Origin: Ideonella paludis
Lineage (GTDB): Bacteria > Pseudomonadota > Gammaproteobacteria > Burkholderiales > Burkholderiaceae_C
Length of the DNA stretch: 64,000 bases
Assembly: GCF_018069865.1 (NCBI RefSeq)
Contig: NZ_JAGQDG010000002.1
Location: 124,001 to 188,000, forward strand
Direction: 5' to 3'
The translations under genes were made by a program, and so were the position numbers. The notes below the pieces were generated by a model. That model did no database searches. It was not told the origin of the DNA and saw nothing but the letters and a program-made list of their open reading frames with translations. Positions 53,106 through 62,973 of this stretch are shown here, piece by piece. Within the stretch, counting starts at the first letter, position 1. Each line of letters starts with the position of its first letter.

Positions 53106-54989
53106 GTGATCCCTTCTGGCTTTTTGCAAGAACTTTTGGCGCGAACTGACGTGGTGGACATCGTCGGGCGCCAGGTGACGCTGAAAAAGGCCGGCATCAA
53201 CTACAAGGGCTTGTGCCCCTTTCACGGCGAGAAATCCCCCAGCTTCATCGTCAGCCCGTCGCGACAGACCTACCACTGCTTCGGCTGTGGCGTGCATGGG
53301 GATGCGATACGGTTTCTGACCGAGCATCACGGGATGACGTTTGTCGAAGCTGTGCACGATTTGGCACGGTCGGCAGGCTTGCAAGTCCCGGAAGACGAAA
53401 CCTCGGCGGCAGACCGGGCGCGGGCGCAAGAGCAGCGGGAAAAGCAATCCACCTTATCCGGTGTGCTGGAGAAAGCAGCGGACCATTACAGAAAGCAGCT
53501 CAAGGGCTCAGCCCGAGCCGTGGCCTACCTCAAGCAACGGGGCTTAACTGGGGAAATCGCTGCCCGGTTTGGACTCGGGTATTCCCCAGAAGGGTGGCGC
53601 GCACTGGCGAGTGCATTTCCAAAGTATGACGACCCCTTGCTGGTGGAGTCAGGGCTGGTAATTACCCAGGGCGACGAAGGCCCTGAGCAAAAGCGATACG
53701 ACCGTTTTCGGGATCGGATCATGTTTCCGATTCGCAATGTCAAGGGCGAAACGATTGGCTTTGGCGGGCGTGTACTCGACAAGGGCGAGCCCAAATACCT
53801 GAACTCTCCCGAGACGCCCGTCTTCGTCAAGGGACGTGAGCTTTATGGCTTGTTTGAAGCCCGCACCGGCCTGCGAGAAAAGGAATATGCCCTCGTGACC
53901 GAGGGCTATATGGACGTTGTGGCATTGGCTCAGTTGGGCTTTCCCAACGCCGTGGCGACTTTGGGCACGGCCTGCACCGCCGACCATGTCCACAAACTCC
54001 TCCGATTTACCGAGCAAGTCGTCTTTAGTTTTGACGGAGATGCCGCCGGCCGCCGCGCCGCGGGCCGCGCACTAGAAGCCGCCCTCCCCCACGCGACGGA
54101 CACACGCAGTTTCAAATTCTTGTTTCTCCCGCCGGAGCATGACCCAGACAGCTATATCCGCGCACATGGCGCAATAGGGTTTGAGGCTTGCGTGCGTGAT
54201 GCGGTACCGCTCTCGCGCCAGCTTATCGAGCATGCCAGCGCCGATTGCGACCTCCAAAGTGCCGAAGGTCGCTCGCGCATGTTGGCTCAGGCGCGGCCAC
54301 TTTGGCAGCAACTGCCCGAAGGGACCTTAAGGCTGCAGATGTTGAGCGAGTTGGCACGCTTGGGTGGTCTGCCCTCCGAGGAGTTGGGCAAGCTCTGGGC
54401 GGCCCAAGGCCCGGTGTCCTCCGGCACGCCTTACCGAGCCGCCGACCCAGCCGATGACGGCACGCCGGCGCGCACCTTTGAGCGCTACAAGCGCCGCGGG
54501 CCACAGGCCAGCTTTGGGCCGCAGACCACCACCACCCGCGGCAGGCTGGCCCCCAAGAAGCCGGAAGACCGCATCGTCCAGATGCTTTATGGCAACTCGC
54601 AATGGTGGCTGCAGCTCTCGGCGTTGGAGCACGACCTGCTGCATGGTCTGCCCAGCCCCCATGGCCCGGCCATCGCTTGGTTGGAGCGCGAAATGACCGA
54701 GCATGGCGGCAGGCCTTGGGCGGTACTGCGCGAAGCCTTGGCCTCGGACGAAAGCCTGGCCCCAGACGTTCGCACGCTGGCAGATGGTGACGCCGACCCA
54801 GACGCCACCTTTGAAGACCTGCGCAGCGCGGTGGACATGCTGCTGGTCAAAGCCCTCGAGGCGCGAAAGCAAGCCCTGCTGGCCAAGGCTGCCACCGACC
54901 CCCAGGCTTTACAGGAGTTCCGTGAGGTCGATACAGAGTGGCGAGCCGTGCGCGCGCGACAGGGCGGAATGCTGGTGCGAGGCGAGTAG
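53106..54989 (+). CDS. dnaG: DNA primase
   Basis: The 627-residue protein has the zinc-binding CHC2 site (Cys37, His40, Cys58, Cys61), the Toprim core (YALVTEGYMDVVAL, then VFSFDGDAAGRRAAGRALE) and a C-terminal DnaB-interacting domain. It makes RNA primers at the replication fork. GTG at 53106 is used; it gives MIPSGFLQELL, the usual DnaG start. The first codons follow the hns terminator closely, so its promoter should lie between or within it. Confidence 0.95.
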   Translation: MIPSGFLQELLARTDVVDIVGRQVTLKKAGINYKGLCPFHGEKSPSFIVSPSRQTYHCFGCGVHGDAIRFLTEHHGMTFVEAVHDLARSAGLQVPEDETSAADRARAQEQREKQSTLSGVLEKAADHYRKQLKGSARAVAYLKQRGLTGEIAARFGLGYSPEGWRALASAFPKYDDPLLVESGLVITQGDEGPEQKRYDRFRDRIMFPIRNVKGETIGFGGRVLDKGEPKYLNSPETPVFVKGRELYGLFEARTGLREKEYALVTEGYMDVVALAQLGFPNAVATLGTACTADHVHKLLRFTEQVVFSFDGDAAGRRAAGRALEAALPHATDTRSFKFLFLPPEHDPDSYIRAHGAIGFEACVRDAVPLSRQLIEHASADCDLQSAEGRSRMLAQARPLWQQLPEGTLRLQMLSELARLGGLPSEELGKLWAAQGPVSSGTPYRAADPADDGTPARTFERYKRRGPQASFGPQTTTTRGRLAPKKPEDRIVQMLYGNSQWWLQLSALEHDLLHGLPSPHGPAIAWLEREMTEHGGRPWAVLREALASDESLAPDVRTLADGDADPDATFEDLRSAVDMLLVKALEARKQALLAKAATDPQALQEFREVDTEWRAVRARQGGMLVRGE

Positions 54990-54999
54990 AAAACGAGGC

Positions 55000-55019
55000 T
55001 GAGAGGTATAATCCTCTCA
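55000..55019 (+). promoter_or_regulatory. TATAAT box inside a perfect palindrome, probable rpoD promoter
   Basis: TATAAT (55007-55012) is flanked by the perfect 7-bp arms TGAGAGG and CCTCTCA. It lies just after dnaG and 265 bp before the rpoD ATG. No good -35 is seen at 16-18 bp upstream. The symmetry suggests a repressor or other dimer could bind across the -10. Confidence 0.55.
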
Positions 55020-55198
55020 CCGACACATGGCAAGAGTGACAGCAACACCTCCGGACACCGGCCGCCCGCGACACGGGTTACCCAAGGCCAACATCCCCGC
55101 AAGGATTGCATTCTTGAATGTTCACGCCAACTTGCCAATACCCCTCCGCAGCGATGCCATCGCATTGAGCTGCTTGTGACTTCTGCGCCCCTAGCCTG

Positions 55199-55219
55199 GG
55201 CAGCACCACAAGTGCTGCC
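55199..55219 (+). promoter_or_regulatory. Stem-loop in the rpoD leader
   Basis: GGCAGCAC (55199-55206) pairs perfectly with GTGCTGCC (55212-55219) around CACAA. No T-run follows, so it is not a terminator. It lies 64 bp before the rpoD start and could stabilise or regulate the long leader. Confidence 0.45.
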
Positions 55220-55283
55220 AGAACAGTTGGTGTTGCCCTGTGCACGCCTGAGCTGCTGCCAGTTTGATTGATCGAGGACCTGA

Positions 55284-57509
55284 ATGACCGCCAAGAAGAC
55301 CGCTTCGCCCAAGGCCACCAAGACTGCAGATGCAGCCGTGGACGCCGAGGACACCAAGAAGTCCAAGACCAAGGCTGCTGCTGCCCCCAAAGCGGCTAAG
55401 GCCGCCAAGGCCAGCGACGCCGAAGAGGGCAAGGCCAAGCGCGGTCGTAAACCCAAGGCAGAGGCTGCAGCCAAGCCCAAGGCGGATGAGCTTGAAGACG
55501 ACCTCTCGGACATCGAAGCCGAGATCGAGGGCGAAGTGGAAGCCGAGGCCGCTGAGGGCGTTGAGGAGGGCGAAGACAAGCCCAAGGCCAAGCCCCTGCG
55601 CATGAAGGTCAGCCGCGCCAAAGAGCGCGCACTGATGCGTGAATTCGGACTGGACGAAACCGCCCTGACCGAAGAAGAAGTGGCCAAGCGCCGCCAAGAG
55701 CTGAAGACCCTCATCAAGATGGGTAAGACGCGCGGCTACTTGACCCACCAAGAAATCAACGACCACCTGCCTGAAAAGCTGGTCAATGAAGAGATTCTTG
55801 AGGCCATCATCTCCATGCTCAATGACATGGGGATCGCGGTCTATGAGCAGGCGCCTGATGCGGCCACCCTGCTGATCGCTGGCGGTGCCACCTCGACGGC
55901 CACGGAAGAAGAAGCCGAAGAAGCTGCTGAAGCAGCACTGTCCACGGTGGACTCTGAGTTTGGCCGCACCACCGACCCCGTTCGCATGTACATGCGCGAA
56001 ATGGGCACGGTCGAGCTGCTGACCCGTGAAGGCGAAATTGAAATCGCCAAGCGCATTGAAGGCGGCTTGCAAGCCATGATGCAGGCCATCTCCGCCTCGC
56101 CGACCACCATCAATGAGATCCTCACGATGGCGGCCAAGATCGAGTCGGGCGAGTCCCAGATCTCGGAAGTGGTCGATGGCTTTGTCGCCGCCGATGAGGC
56201 CGATGACTATGTGGCCGAAGAAGACTTTGACGAGTTCGACGAAGAAGACGACGACGACGGCAACGGCGGCTCCAAGGCCCTGACCAAGAAGCTCGAAGAG
56301 CTGAAGTCTCAAGCCCTGCAGAAGTTCAGCTCGCTGCGTACGCACTTCGAGAAGATGCACAAGGCCTTCGAGAAGGACGGCTACAAGTCGCCGACCTACA
56401 ACAAGGCACAGCAGGCCATCACCGATGACCTGATGACCATTCGCTTCACCGTCAAGACCATTGAGCGCCTGTGCGACATCCTTCGCTCGCAGGTGGACGA
56501 TATTCGTCGTTACGAGCGTGAGATCCGCAAGATCGTGGTCGACAAGTGCGGCATGCCGCAGGACTACTTCATCAAGTCCTTCCCGGCCAACGCCATGAAT
56601 GTGAAGTGGGCCGAGAAGGAAATCGCCGCCGCCAAGCCCTACAGCGCCGTGCTGAGCCGCAACCTGCCGGCGGTGCAGGAGCTGCAGCAAAAGCTGATCG
56701 ACCTGCAAGCGCGTGCGGTCGTGCCGCTGGTGGACTTGAAGGACATCAACAAGCGCATGAACGAGGGCGAAAAGGCCTCGCGTGACGCTAAGAAGGAAAT
56801 GATCGAGGCCAACTTGCGCCTGGTCATCTCCATCGCCAAGAAGTACACCAACCGGGGGCTGCAGTTCCTGGACTTGATCCAAGAAGGCAATATCGGTTTG
56901 ATGAAGGCGGTCGACAAGTTCGAATACCGTCGCGGCTATAAGTTCTCGACCTATGCCACGTGGTGGATTCGTCAGGCCATCACGCGCTCCATCGCGGACC
57001 AGGCTCGCACCATCCGTATTCCGGTGCACATGATCGAGACCATCAACAAGATGAACCGTCTGTCGCGCCAGCACTTGCAGGAGTTCGGCTTCGAGCCGGA
57101 TGCGCCGACGCTGGCCGAGAAGATGGAGATGCCTGAAGACAAGGTGCGCAAGATCATGAAGATCGCCAAAGAGCCGATCTCCATGGAAACGCCCATCGGC
57201 GACGACGATGACAGCCACCTGGGCGACTTCATCGAAGACTCCAACAACACCGCGCCTATTGAGGCGGCGATGCAAGCGGGTCTGCGCGATGTGGTGAAGG
57301 ACATCCTTGACAGCCTCACTCCGCGTGAAGCCAAGGTGTTGCGCATGCGCTTCGGCATTGAGATGTCCACCGACCACACGCTGGAAGAGGTCGGCAAGCA
57401 ATTTGACGTGACCCGCGAGCGGATCCGCCAGATTGAAGCCAAGGCCATCCGTAAGCTCAAGCACCCCAGCCGCTCGGACAAGCTCCGTACTTATCTGGAC
57501 AACGTCTGA
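55284..57509 (+). CDS. rpoD: Housekeeping sigma factor RpoD (sigma-70)
   Basis: The 741-residue protein carries regions 1.2-4.2: [21 protein letters not shown] (1.2), the non-conserved region with an acidic run ([15 protein letters not shown] near 313-327), 2.1-2.4 ([17 protein letters not shown]), and 4.2 ([20 protein letters not shown]). The first 70 residues are Lys/Ala-rich and histone-like, as in other Burkholderiales RpoD. It directs RNA polymerase to most promoters. The start at 55284 has GAGGA upstream, and the leader is about 270 bases. Confidence 0.97.
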   Translation: MTAKKTASPKATKTADAAVDAEDTKKSKTKAAAAPKAAKAAKASDAEEGKAKRGRKPKAEAAAKPKADELEDDLSDIEAEIEGEVEAEAAEGVEEGEDKPKAKPLRMKVSRAKERALMREFGLDETALTEEEVAKRRQELKTLIKMGKTRGYLTHQEINDHLPEKLVNEEILEAIISMLNDMGIAVYEQAPDAATLLIAGGATSTATEEEAEEAAEAALSTVDSEFGRTTDPVRMYMREMGTVELLTREGEIEIAKRIEGGLQAMMQAISASPTTINEILTMAAKIESGESQISEVVDGFVAADEADDYVAEEDFDEFDEEDDDDGNGGSKALTKKLEELKSQALQKFSSLRTHFEKMHKAFEKDGYKSPTYNKAQQAITDDLMTIRFTVKTIERLCDILRSQVDDIRRYEREIRKIVVDKCGMPQDYFIKSFPANAMNVKWAEKEIAAAKPYSAVLSRNLPAVQELQQKLIDLQARAVVPLVDLKDINKRMNEGEKASRDAKKEMIEANLRLVISIAKKYTNRGLQFLDLIQEGNIGLMKAVDKFEYRRGYKFSTYATWWIRQAITRSIADQARTIRIPVHMIETINKMNRLSRQHLQEFGFEPDAPTLAEKMEMPEDKVRKIMKIAKEPISMETPIGDDDDSHLGDFIEDSNNTAPIEAAMQAGLRDVVKDILDSLTPREAKVLRMRFGIEMSTDHTLEEVGKQFDVTRERIRQIEAKAIRKLKHPSRSDKLRTYLDNV

Positions 57510-57586
57510 CCACGCAGCCACACCACCCGAGCATGGTTCAGCGCCTCTGCTCGGCGGTCGAATTGCATCTTCGTTGACGCCCAGGC

Positions 57587-58528
57587 ATGGCCATCATCAA
57601 GCGCCGCACCGTGCTCTTCGCAGACCTGCGAGGCAGCACTGCGCTCTATGAAAGCATGGGCAATGCGTCGGCCACCTCGGTGGTCACACAAGCCATCAAC
57701 GGCCTGTCGCGGCGCGTGCCCGTCACCGGCGGGCAACTCATCAAAACCCTGGGTGACGGCCTGATGGCCGTGTTTCCGGGTGCGGTGTCGGCCGTGGCTG
57801 CGGCCGTGCAGATGCAAGCTGAATTGGACAGACAAGCCCAGCAAGCCGTGGGTTTGCCGCCCGAGCAAGTGGCCGATCTGCAATTGCAGATCGCCATCGC
57901 AGCCGGTGAGGTGGTGGAAGTCGGTGGCGACTGCTTTGGTGACGCCGTGAATGTTGCTGCGCGTCTGCTCGACCACGCGGGGGACAACGAATGCTTGGTT
58001 ACCCGCGAGGTTCATGAAGAGCTGACCTGGGAAGTGCGCTCCCGCTTCCGGCACCTGGACAAAGTCCATTTGCGCGGCCGTGCCGAGCCGGTGGATGTGT
58101 ACTTGCTGGCCCGCCGCGGCGTCGACACGGCGGTCACCCAAATGGAAGCACCGGCCGAAATGAGTGAGCCGCAGGGGCTGCAACTGGTCTGGCGCGACAA
58201 CGCCTTTGTGTTCTCGCGGGGGCGCTGGCCGGTGGTGTTGGGTCGCGGCAGCCAGGCCACCCTGAAGATCGACGATGCCCGTGTGTCGCGTTCGCACGCC
58301 CGGATCGACCTGATGGGTGGCGCGCTGCAATTGACCGACCTCAGCATCAACGGCTCTTACGTGCGCTTTGCGGGTGATGAAGAAGTGCTGAGCCTGCGTC
58401 GTGGCACCTGCACGCTGCATGGCAATGGCGAATTGGGACTGGGCGGGTCGCCCAACGACCCTGATGTGCCCCTGGTTCAGTTCGCGGTGCTGTCCAGCCT
58501 GGACACTCAGCCGATGAAGCTTGTTTGA
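57587..58528 (+). CDS. Class III adenylyl cyclase with C-terminal FHA domain
   Basis: The 313-residue protein has a cyclase catalytic domain (about 1-170): metal Asp13 (VLFADLRGST) and Asp57 (IKTLGDGLM), adenine-specifying Lys53 and Asp115, and transition-state Asn122/Arg126 (GDAVNVAARL). Residues about 195-310 form an FHA domain with GR (219-220), SRSH (234-237) and NGS (255-257), which reads phospho-threonine. All catalytic residues are present, so it should make cAMP, possibly gated by a phosphorylated partner. No kinase is adjacent. It follows rpoD by 77 bp. Confidence 0.9.
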   Translation: MAIIKRRTVLFADLRGSTALYESMGNASATSVVTQAINGLSRRVPVTGGQLIKTLGDGLMAVFPGAVSAVAAAVQMQAELDRQAQQAVGLPPEQVADLQLQIAIAAGEVVEVGGDCFGDAVNVAARLLDHAGDNECLVTREVHEELTWEVRSRFRHLDKVHLRGRAEPVDVYLLARRGVDTAVTQMEAPAEMSEPQGLQLVWRDNAFVFSRGRWPVVLGRGSQATLKIDDARVSRSHARIDLMGGALQLTDLSINGSYVRFAGDEEVLSLRRGTCTLHGNGELGLGGSPNDPDVPLVQFAVLSSLDTQPMKLV

Positions 58529-58562
58529 GGGCTCTGCCCTCCTCTCTTGACCGTGTGCCCAA

Positions 58563-59654
58563 ATGCGCTTTCAACCTGAGCCGCCCTTTACCCATGGTCA
58601 AGCCCCGCGCATCGGCGTGGTGTGGGCCAATTTGGGCACCCCAGATGCGCCAACGCCAGCAGCCTTGCGTCGCTATCTGGGCGAGTTTTTGAGCGACCCA
58701 CGCGTGGTGGAGATCCCTGCCCTGGTCTGGAAGGTGATCCTGCACGGCATCATCTTGCGGGTGCGGCCTGCCAAGTCTGCCGCCAAATACGCCAGTGTCT
58801 GGACGCCGGACGGCTCACCGCTGGCTGTTTGGACGACGCGCCAAGCCAAGCTCTTGCAAGGCTATTTAGGTGAGCGCGGGCATTCAGTCACCGTGCTGCC
58901 CGCCATGCGTTATGGACAGCCTTCTATCGCCAGTGCCCTCGATGCGCTGCGGGCCCAAGGTGCCGACAAAATCTTGGTCTTGCCCGCCTACCCGCAGTAT
59001 TCCGGAGCCACCACCGCCAGCACGTTTGACGCGGTGTCAAGCTGGGTTCAAAAGGTCCGGCGCGTGCCGGCCTTGCGTTTGGTGGCCGAATATCACGACC
59101 ACCCCGCCTACATCGAGGCCTTGGCCGCTTCCGTGCGGGCGCACTGGAAAGTGGAAGGCCCCAGCCGCATGCTGGTGATGAGCTTTCACGGCATGCCCGA
59201 GCGCACGCTGCACCTGGGCGACCCTTACCACTGCCAATGCCACAAGACAGCACGCCTGCTGGCTGAGGCCCTGGAGCTGAGCAAAGACCAGTATCGCGTC
59301 ACCTTCCAGAGCCGATTTGGCAAGGCCAAATGGCTGGAGCCGTCCACGGAGCCCACGCTCAAGGCCCTCCCCGCCCAAGGCCACGAACGGGTGGATGTGA
59401 TCTGCCCAGGCTTTGTGGCCGATTGCTTAGAAACGCTGGAAGAGATTCAGATGGAAGGCAAGGAGGCGTTCCTGCAGGCGGGTGGCAAGCAATTCCATTA
59501 CATCCCTTGCTTGAATGCTGACCATGCCGGCATCAGTGCGCTGGTTCAGATCGCCACGGAGCAATTGGCGGGATGGCCCACCACACAAGCCCCCAACGAC
59601 GCCGACGGCAAGGCGAGCGCGGCGCGTGCGCGCGACATGGGCGCTGCGCGCTGA
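58563..59654 (+). CDS. hemH: Ferrochelatase
   Basis: The 363-residue protein is HemH: GVVWANLGTPDAPTPAALRRYL near the start, the iron-insertion His in MSFHGMPERTLHLGD, and the CPGFVADCLETLEEI acidic helix. It inserts Fe(II) into protoporphyrin IX. ATG at 58563 follows the cyclase by 34 bp. A bidirectional terminator lies between it and the convergent tctA. Confidence 0.95.
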   Translation: MRFQPEPPFTHGQAPRIGVVWANLGTPDAPTPAALRRYLGEFLSDPRVVEIPALVWKVILHGIILRVRPAKSAAKYASVWTPDGSPLAVWTTRQAKLLQGYLGERGHSVTVLPAMRYGQPSIASALDALRAQGADKILVLPAYPQYSGATTASTFDAVSSWVQKVRRVPALRLVAEYHDHPAYIEALAASVRAHWKVEGPSRMLVMSFHGMPERTLHLGDPYHCQCHKTARLLAEALELSKDQYRVTFQSRFGKAKWLEPSTEPTLKALPAQGHERVDVICPGFVADCLETLEEIQMEGKEAFLQAGGKQFHYIPCLNADHAGISALVQIATEQLAGWPTTQAPNDADGKASAARARDMGAAR

Positions 59655-59672
59655 CTCTGCCACTGTTGGCTG

Positions 59673-59703
59673 AAAAAAAACGCCGGGCTCAACCCGGCGT
59701 TTT
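59673..59703. terminator. Bidirectional terminator between hemH and tctA
   Basis: CGCCGGG (59681-59687) pairs with CCCGGCG (59693-59699); eight A residues precede it and TTTT follows, so it can terminate hemH on the plus strand and tctA on the minus strand. Confidence 0.9.
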
Positions 59704-59721
59704 CGTTGGTGCGGAACCCGG

Positions 59722-61200
59722 TCAGGCCCGGCGGCGCATCAGCTTGGGCACGACGAGCACCGCCAAGACGATGAGCAAGATGGTCAAGGACATGGGGCGC
59801 TCAATGAAGACGCTCCATTTGCCCTCGCCGATGGACAGTGCATTACGCATCTGTGCCTCAGCCATCGGGCCCAAGATCATGCCCACGATCACGGGTGCGG
59901 TGGGGAAGCTGAAGCGGCGCATCAGCACCCCCAACACGCCCACACCAAACATCAGGAACAGGTCAAACGCGCTTTGACGCATGCCGTAAACACCGACCGT
60001 CGCGAACACCATGATGCCCGCATACAAGTAGCTGCGAGGGATCTTGAGCAGCTTGACCCAGAGGCCCACCAAAGGCAGGTTTAACACCAGCAGCATGACG
60101 TTGCCGATGTAGAGCGAGGCAATCAGCGCCCAGACCAGGGTCGATGAGGTGGTCATCAGCTGCGGCCCGGTTTGCAAGCCGTAGTTCTGCAAGGCCGACA
60201 GCAAGATGGCGGCGGTCACCGAGGTCGGGATGCCCAAGGTCAGCAAGGGCACCAATGTGGCCGTCACCGCGGAGTTGTTCGCTGCTTCAGGCCCGGCCAC
60301 GCCTTCAATCGCCCCCACAGTGCCAAACTCTTCCTTGTGCTGGCTCAGCTTTCTTTCAGTGGCGTAGCTCAAGAAGGTCGGAATCTCAGAGCCGCCCACC
60401 GGCAAGGTGCCAAAGGGGAAACCGATGGCTGTGCCACGCAACCACGCGGGCCAAGAACGGCGCCACTCGGACTTGGTCATGTGCACGCGCCCTGTGCGGT
60501 TCAAAGAGGCTTCACTGCGCCCCTCATACAGCACGTTGTAGAGAGCCTCACCCACGGCGAACAAGCCCACAGCGATCAACACGACCTCGATGCCATCCAT
60601 GAACTCCGGGATGCCGCCGGTGTAGCGCACCGTCGCGGTGATCTGGTCGATGCCGACCAGGCCGATCGCCAGGCCCACGAACAGCGCCGTGAGACCACGC
60701 AGCGCGCTGCCGCCCAACACCGCGCTGACGGTGGTGAAGGCCAAGAGCATCAAGCCGAAGTACTCAGGCGGGCCGAGCTTGACCGCAAAATCCGCCAAGA
60801 TGGGCGCACACAGGGTCACCAACACCGTCGCGATGGTGCCCGCCACAAAGGAGCCAATGGCCGATGTGGCCAAGGCCGCACCGGCCCGGCCGCTCTTGGC
60901 CATCTTGAAGCCTTCAAGCGCGGTCACCATGGTGCCGGTTTCGCCCGGTGTGTTCAGCAAAATCGACGTGGTGGAGCCACCGTACATCGCGCCGTAATAG
61001 ATGCCGGCGAAGAAAATCATCGAGGCGGTGGGTTCCACCTGCGAGGTGATCGGCAGCAGCATGGCCACCGTCACCGCCGGGCCTAAGCCCGGCAACACGC
61101 CAATGGCAGTGCCAATGGCGCACCCAATAAAGGCCCACATCAGGTTGATGGGGGTGCCCGCTGTGGCGAAACCCTGAAGGAGTTGGTCCCAAACTTCCAT
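59722..61200 (-). CDS. tctA: Tripartite tricarboxylate transporter large permease TctA
   Basis: The 492-residue protein is the large membrane subunit of the TTT family, with about 10-12 membrane segments and typical conserved stretches (GLGPAVTVAMLLPIT, YYGAMYGGSTTSILLNTPGE, GIPTSVTAAILLSAL). With TctB and the binding protein TctC it would import a carboxylate such as citrate or a related acid. AAGGAG lies before ATG 61200. tctB is 18 bp upstream. Confidence 0.95.
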   Translation of the reverse strand: MEVWDQLLQGFATAGTPINLMWAFIGCAIGTAIGVLPGLGPAVTVAMLLPITSQVEPTASMIFFAGIYYGAMYGGSTTSILLNTPGETGTMVTALEGFKMAKSGRAGAALATSAIGSFVAGTIATVLVTLCAPILADFAVKLGPPEYFGLMLLAFTTVSAVLGGSALRGLTALFVGLAIGLVGIDQITATVRYTGGIPEFMDGIEVVLIAVGLFAVGEALYNVLYEGRSEASLNRTGRVHMTKSEWRRSWPAWLRGTAIGFPFGTLPVGGSEIPTFLSYATERKLSQHKEEFGTVGAIEGVAGPEAANNSAVTATLVPLLTLGIPTSVTAAILLSALQNYGLQTGPQLMTTSSTLVWALIASLYIGNVMLLVLNLPLVGLWVKLLKIPRSYLYAGIMVFATVGVYGMRQSAFDLFLMFGVGVLGVLMRRFSFPTAPVIVGMILGPMAEAQMRNALSIGEGKWSVFIERPMSLTILLIVLAVLVVPKLMRRRA

Positions 61201-61218
61201 CGTGTTCTCCTTGAAGGT

Positions 61219-61749
61219 TTAGATCCAGCCGGTGCTGGTCAGCCCCGGCAGGCTGATGGCCAAGACCTTGGTGAACAGCCAAAACACCGGCGCAGACAAG
61301 GCCAAGCCGATGCCGGCATCGCGCAGGGTGTCCTTCACCGAACCGCCCGGCCGCCCTTCAGAGAGACGCAGGCCGCGAACGGCCAACACAAAGCACAGCG
61401 CACAGCTCAATACGAACCCGATGGTGGTGATGAGGGCTGCATTGGCCAGAAGGCCTGCGGCCATCCAAGCCAGGGCGCGCCAGTCGCCGCGCTCGGCACC
61501 TGAGGGCGCTTCCAGCACTGCGGGTTGGCTGCCACGCTGAGCCTCCACGATGAGCAAGACGCCGCACAGGGCAAGAGCTCCGGCAACCACCCAGGGAAGG
61601 AAATTGGGCCCGACCCCCGCATAACCCGCTTCGGACGAAATACTCATGGCGCCATAAGCCAACAGTGCTGCCAGCACCAGCACACCCACACCGACCAAGG
61701 TCTGATGCAAAGCGGCTTGCTTATTGTTTGTCGTAGGCGATTCACTCAT
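61219..61749 (-). CDS. tctB: Tripartite tricarboxylate transporter small permease TctB
   Basis: The 176-residue protein has four hydrophobic segments (for example TLVGVGVLVLAALLAYGAMS and FLPWVVAGALALCGVLLIV), as expected for TctB. ATG at 61749 follows GAGGAG; the longer frame lacks it. It lies between tctA and an upstream hairpin that separates it from tctC. Confidence 0.9.
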   Translation of the reverse strand: MSESPTTNNKQAALHQTLVGVGVLVLAALLAYGAMSISSEAGYAGVGPNFLPWVVAGALALCGVLLIVEAQRGSQPAVLEAPSGAERGDWRALAWMAAGLLANAALITTIGFVLSCALCFVLAVRGLRLSEGRPGGSVKDTLRDAGIGLALSAPVFWLFTKVLAISLPGLTSTGWI

Positions 61750-61795
61750 CGCGCGTCTCCTCACACTCTTGCCCCTGGATGGGTCTTGAAAGAAA

Positions 61796-61820
61796 CAGGC
61801 CGGTGGGTCACACCGGCCTG
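61796..61820 (-). terminator. Hairpin with U-rich tail between tctC and tctB (partial terminator)
   Basis: On the minus strand CAGGCCGGTG and CACCGGCCTG form a perfect 10-bp stem around a 5-base loop, followed by TTTCTTTC. It lies 63 bp after the tctC stop. It could reduce read-through so that the binding protein is made in excess over the membrane subunits, or protect the tctC mRNA 3' end. Confidence 0.75.
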
Positions 61821-61883
61821 CAGACCTTAGACGCGGAAACCATGGGGCCGAAGCGGCCCAGCGAGCTCTGCGTCTGCAGTCGA

Positions 61884-62843
61884 TCAGATCATTCCGGACT
61901 TGACCATGATGGCGCGCAGCGACGCAAACTCACGATCAACGAACTCGTCAAACGCCGGGCCGGTCAGGACAGCCGGTGTCCAGGCGTTCTTTTCGAGCGA
62001 CTCGGCCCAAGACTTCGACTTCATGGCAGCCAGCACCATGTCCGTCAGGGCTTTGCGCTGCTCAGGCGTGATGCCGGGCGCTGCATAGACACCGCGCCAG
62101 TTGCCAATCTCGACATTGATGCCCTGCTCCTTGAGCGTTGGGATGTTGATGCCCTTGAGGCGAGCCGCCGAGGTCACCGCGATGCCCTTCATCTTGCCGC
62201 TCTCGATGTACTGCGCAAACTCGCTGTAGCCGCTGCCGCCGACCGTGACGTTGCCACCCAAAATGGCCGCAGTCGCTTCGCCACCCCCACGGAAGGGCAC
62301 GTAGTTGATCTTGGAGGCGTCCACGCCCGCTTCACGGGCGATCATGGCCGCAGCAATGTGCTCGGTAGAGCCGCGCGAACCGCCACCCCACTTCACGCTG
62401 CCGGGGTCCTTCTTCATGGCATCGACCACGTCCTTCATGGTCTTGAAGGGCGAGTTGGCAGGCAGCACGAACACGTTGTACTCGCTAGTGATGCGAGCAA
62501 TCGGGGTGGCTTGAGTCAGCGACACCGGCGGCTTGCCAGTGATGATGCCGCCCAGCATCACGGCGCCCATCACCATCAGCGCATTGGGGTCGCCCTTGCT
62601 GGCGTTCACAAACTGCGCCAGGCCCAAGGCACCCGCAGCACCGCCCTTGTTCTCATAAGAGACCGCCGACGCGACGCCAGCGTCTTGCAAAGCCTTGCCC
62701 AGGGCGCGGCCTGTGCTATCCCAGCCACCACCGGGGTTGGCAGGAATCATCATCTTCAGGTTGGCTGCGGCATTAGCGCTCAGTGGCAAGGCACCGGCAG
62801 CGGCCATGGCGGCCAGAGACTTGAGGAAGGTATCGCGACGCAT
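61884..62843 (-). CDS. tctC: Tripartite tricarboxylate transporter substrate-binding protein TctC
   Basis: The 319-residue periplasmic protein has a signal peptide (residues 1-26, ending SANA) and the Bug/TctC-family start LKMMIPANPGGGWDSTGR, with the GGSRGSTEHI and PFRGGGEATAAILGG motifs of the ligand site. AAGGAG precedes ATG 62843. It captures the carboxylate and should be the most abundant product of the locus. Divergent from tctD with 130 bp between starts. Confidence 0.95.
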   Translation of the reverse strand: MRRDTFLKSLAAMAAAGALPLSANAAANLKMMIPANPGGGWDSTGRALGKALQDAGVASAVSYENKGGAAGALGLAQFVNASKGDPNALMVMGAVMLGGIITGKPPVSLTQATPIARITSEYNVFVLPANSPFKTMKDVVDAMKKDPGSVKWGGGSRGSTEHIAAAMIAREAGVDASKINYVPFRGGGEATAAILGGNVTVGGSGYSEFAQYIESGKMKGIAVTSAARLKGINIPTLKEQGINVEIGNWRGVYAAPGITPEQRKALTDMVLAAMKSKSWAESLEKNAWTPAVLTGPAFDEFVDREFASLRAIMVKSGMI

Positions 62844-62973
62844 GCGTGAGGCTCCTTGAACAATAGGGAGAAGAACTGTGATGGTGACGACGCAGGCTGT
62901 CAAACGGCTGTCGTGAAGGCTGGGGTTATCCCGGTTGAGTGACAGGCCCGCTTGAGCGGATAAGCTCCGGGCT

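Noticed and set aside
55191..57521. Long open frame of 776 codons antisense to rpoD
   Set aside because: It mirrors the rpoD codons in a high-GC genome, its translation is His/Val/Gly-rich with no known domain, and rpoD is unquestionable.
57527..57554. CCGAGCA/TGCTCGG stem after rpoD as a terminator
   Set aside because: Loop of 14 bases and no T-run; rpoD and the cyclase gene may be read together.
60172..61086. 304-codon plus-strand frame inside tctA
   Set aside because: It is antisense to a well-conserved TctA and shows shadow composition (Gln/His/Arg-rich).
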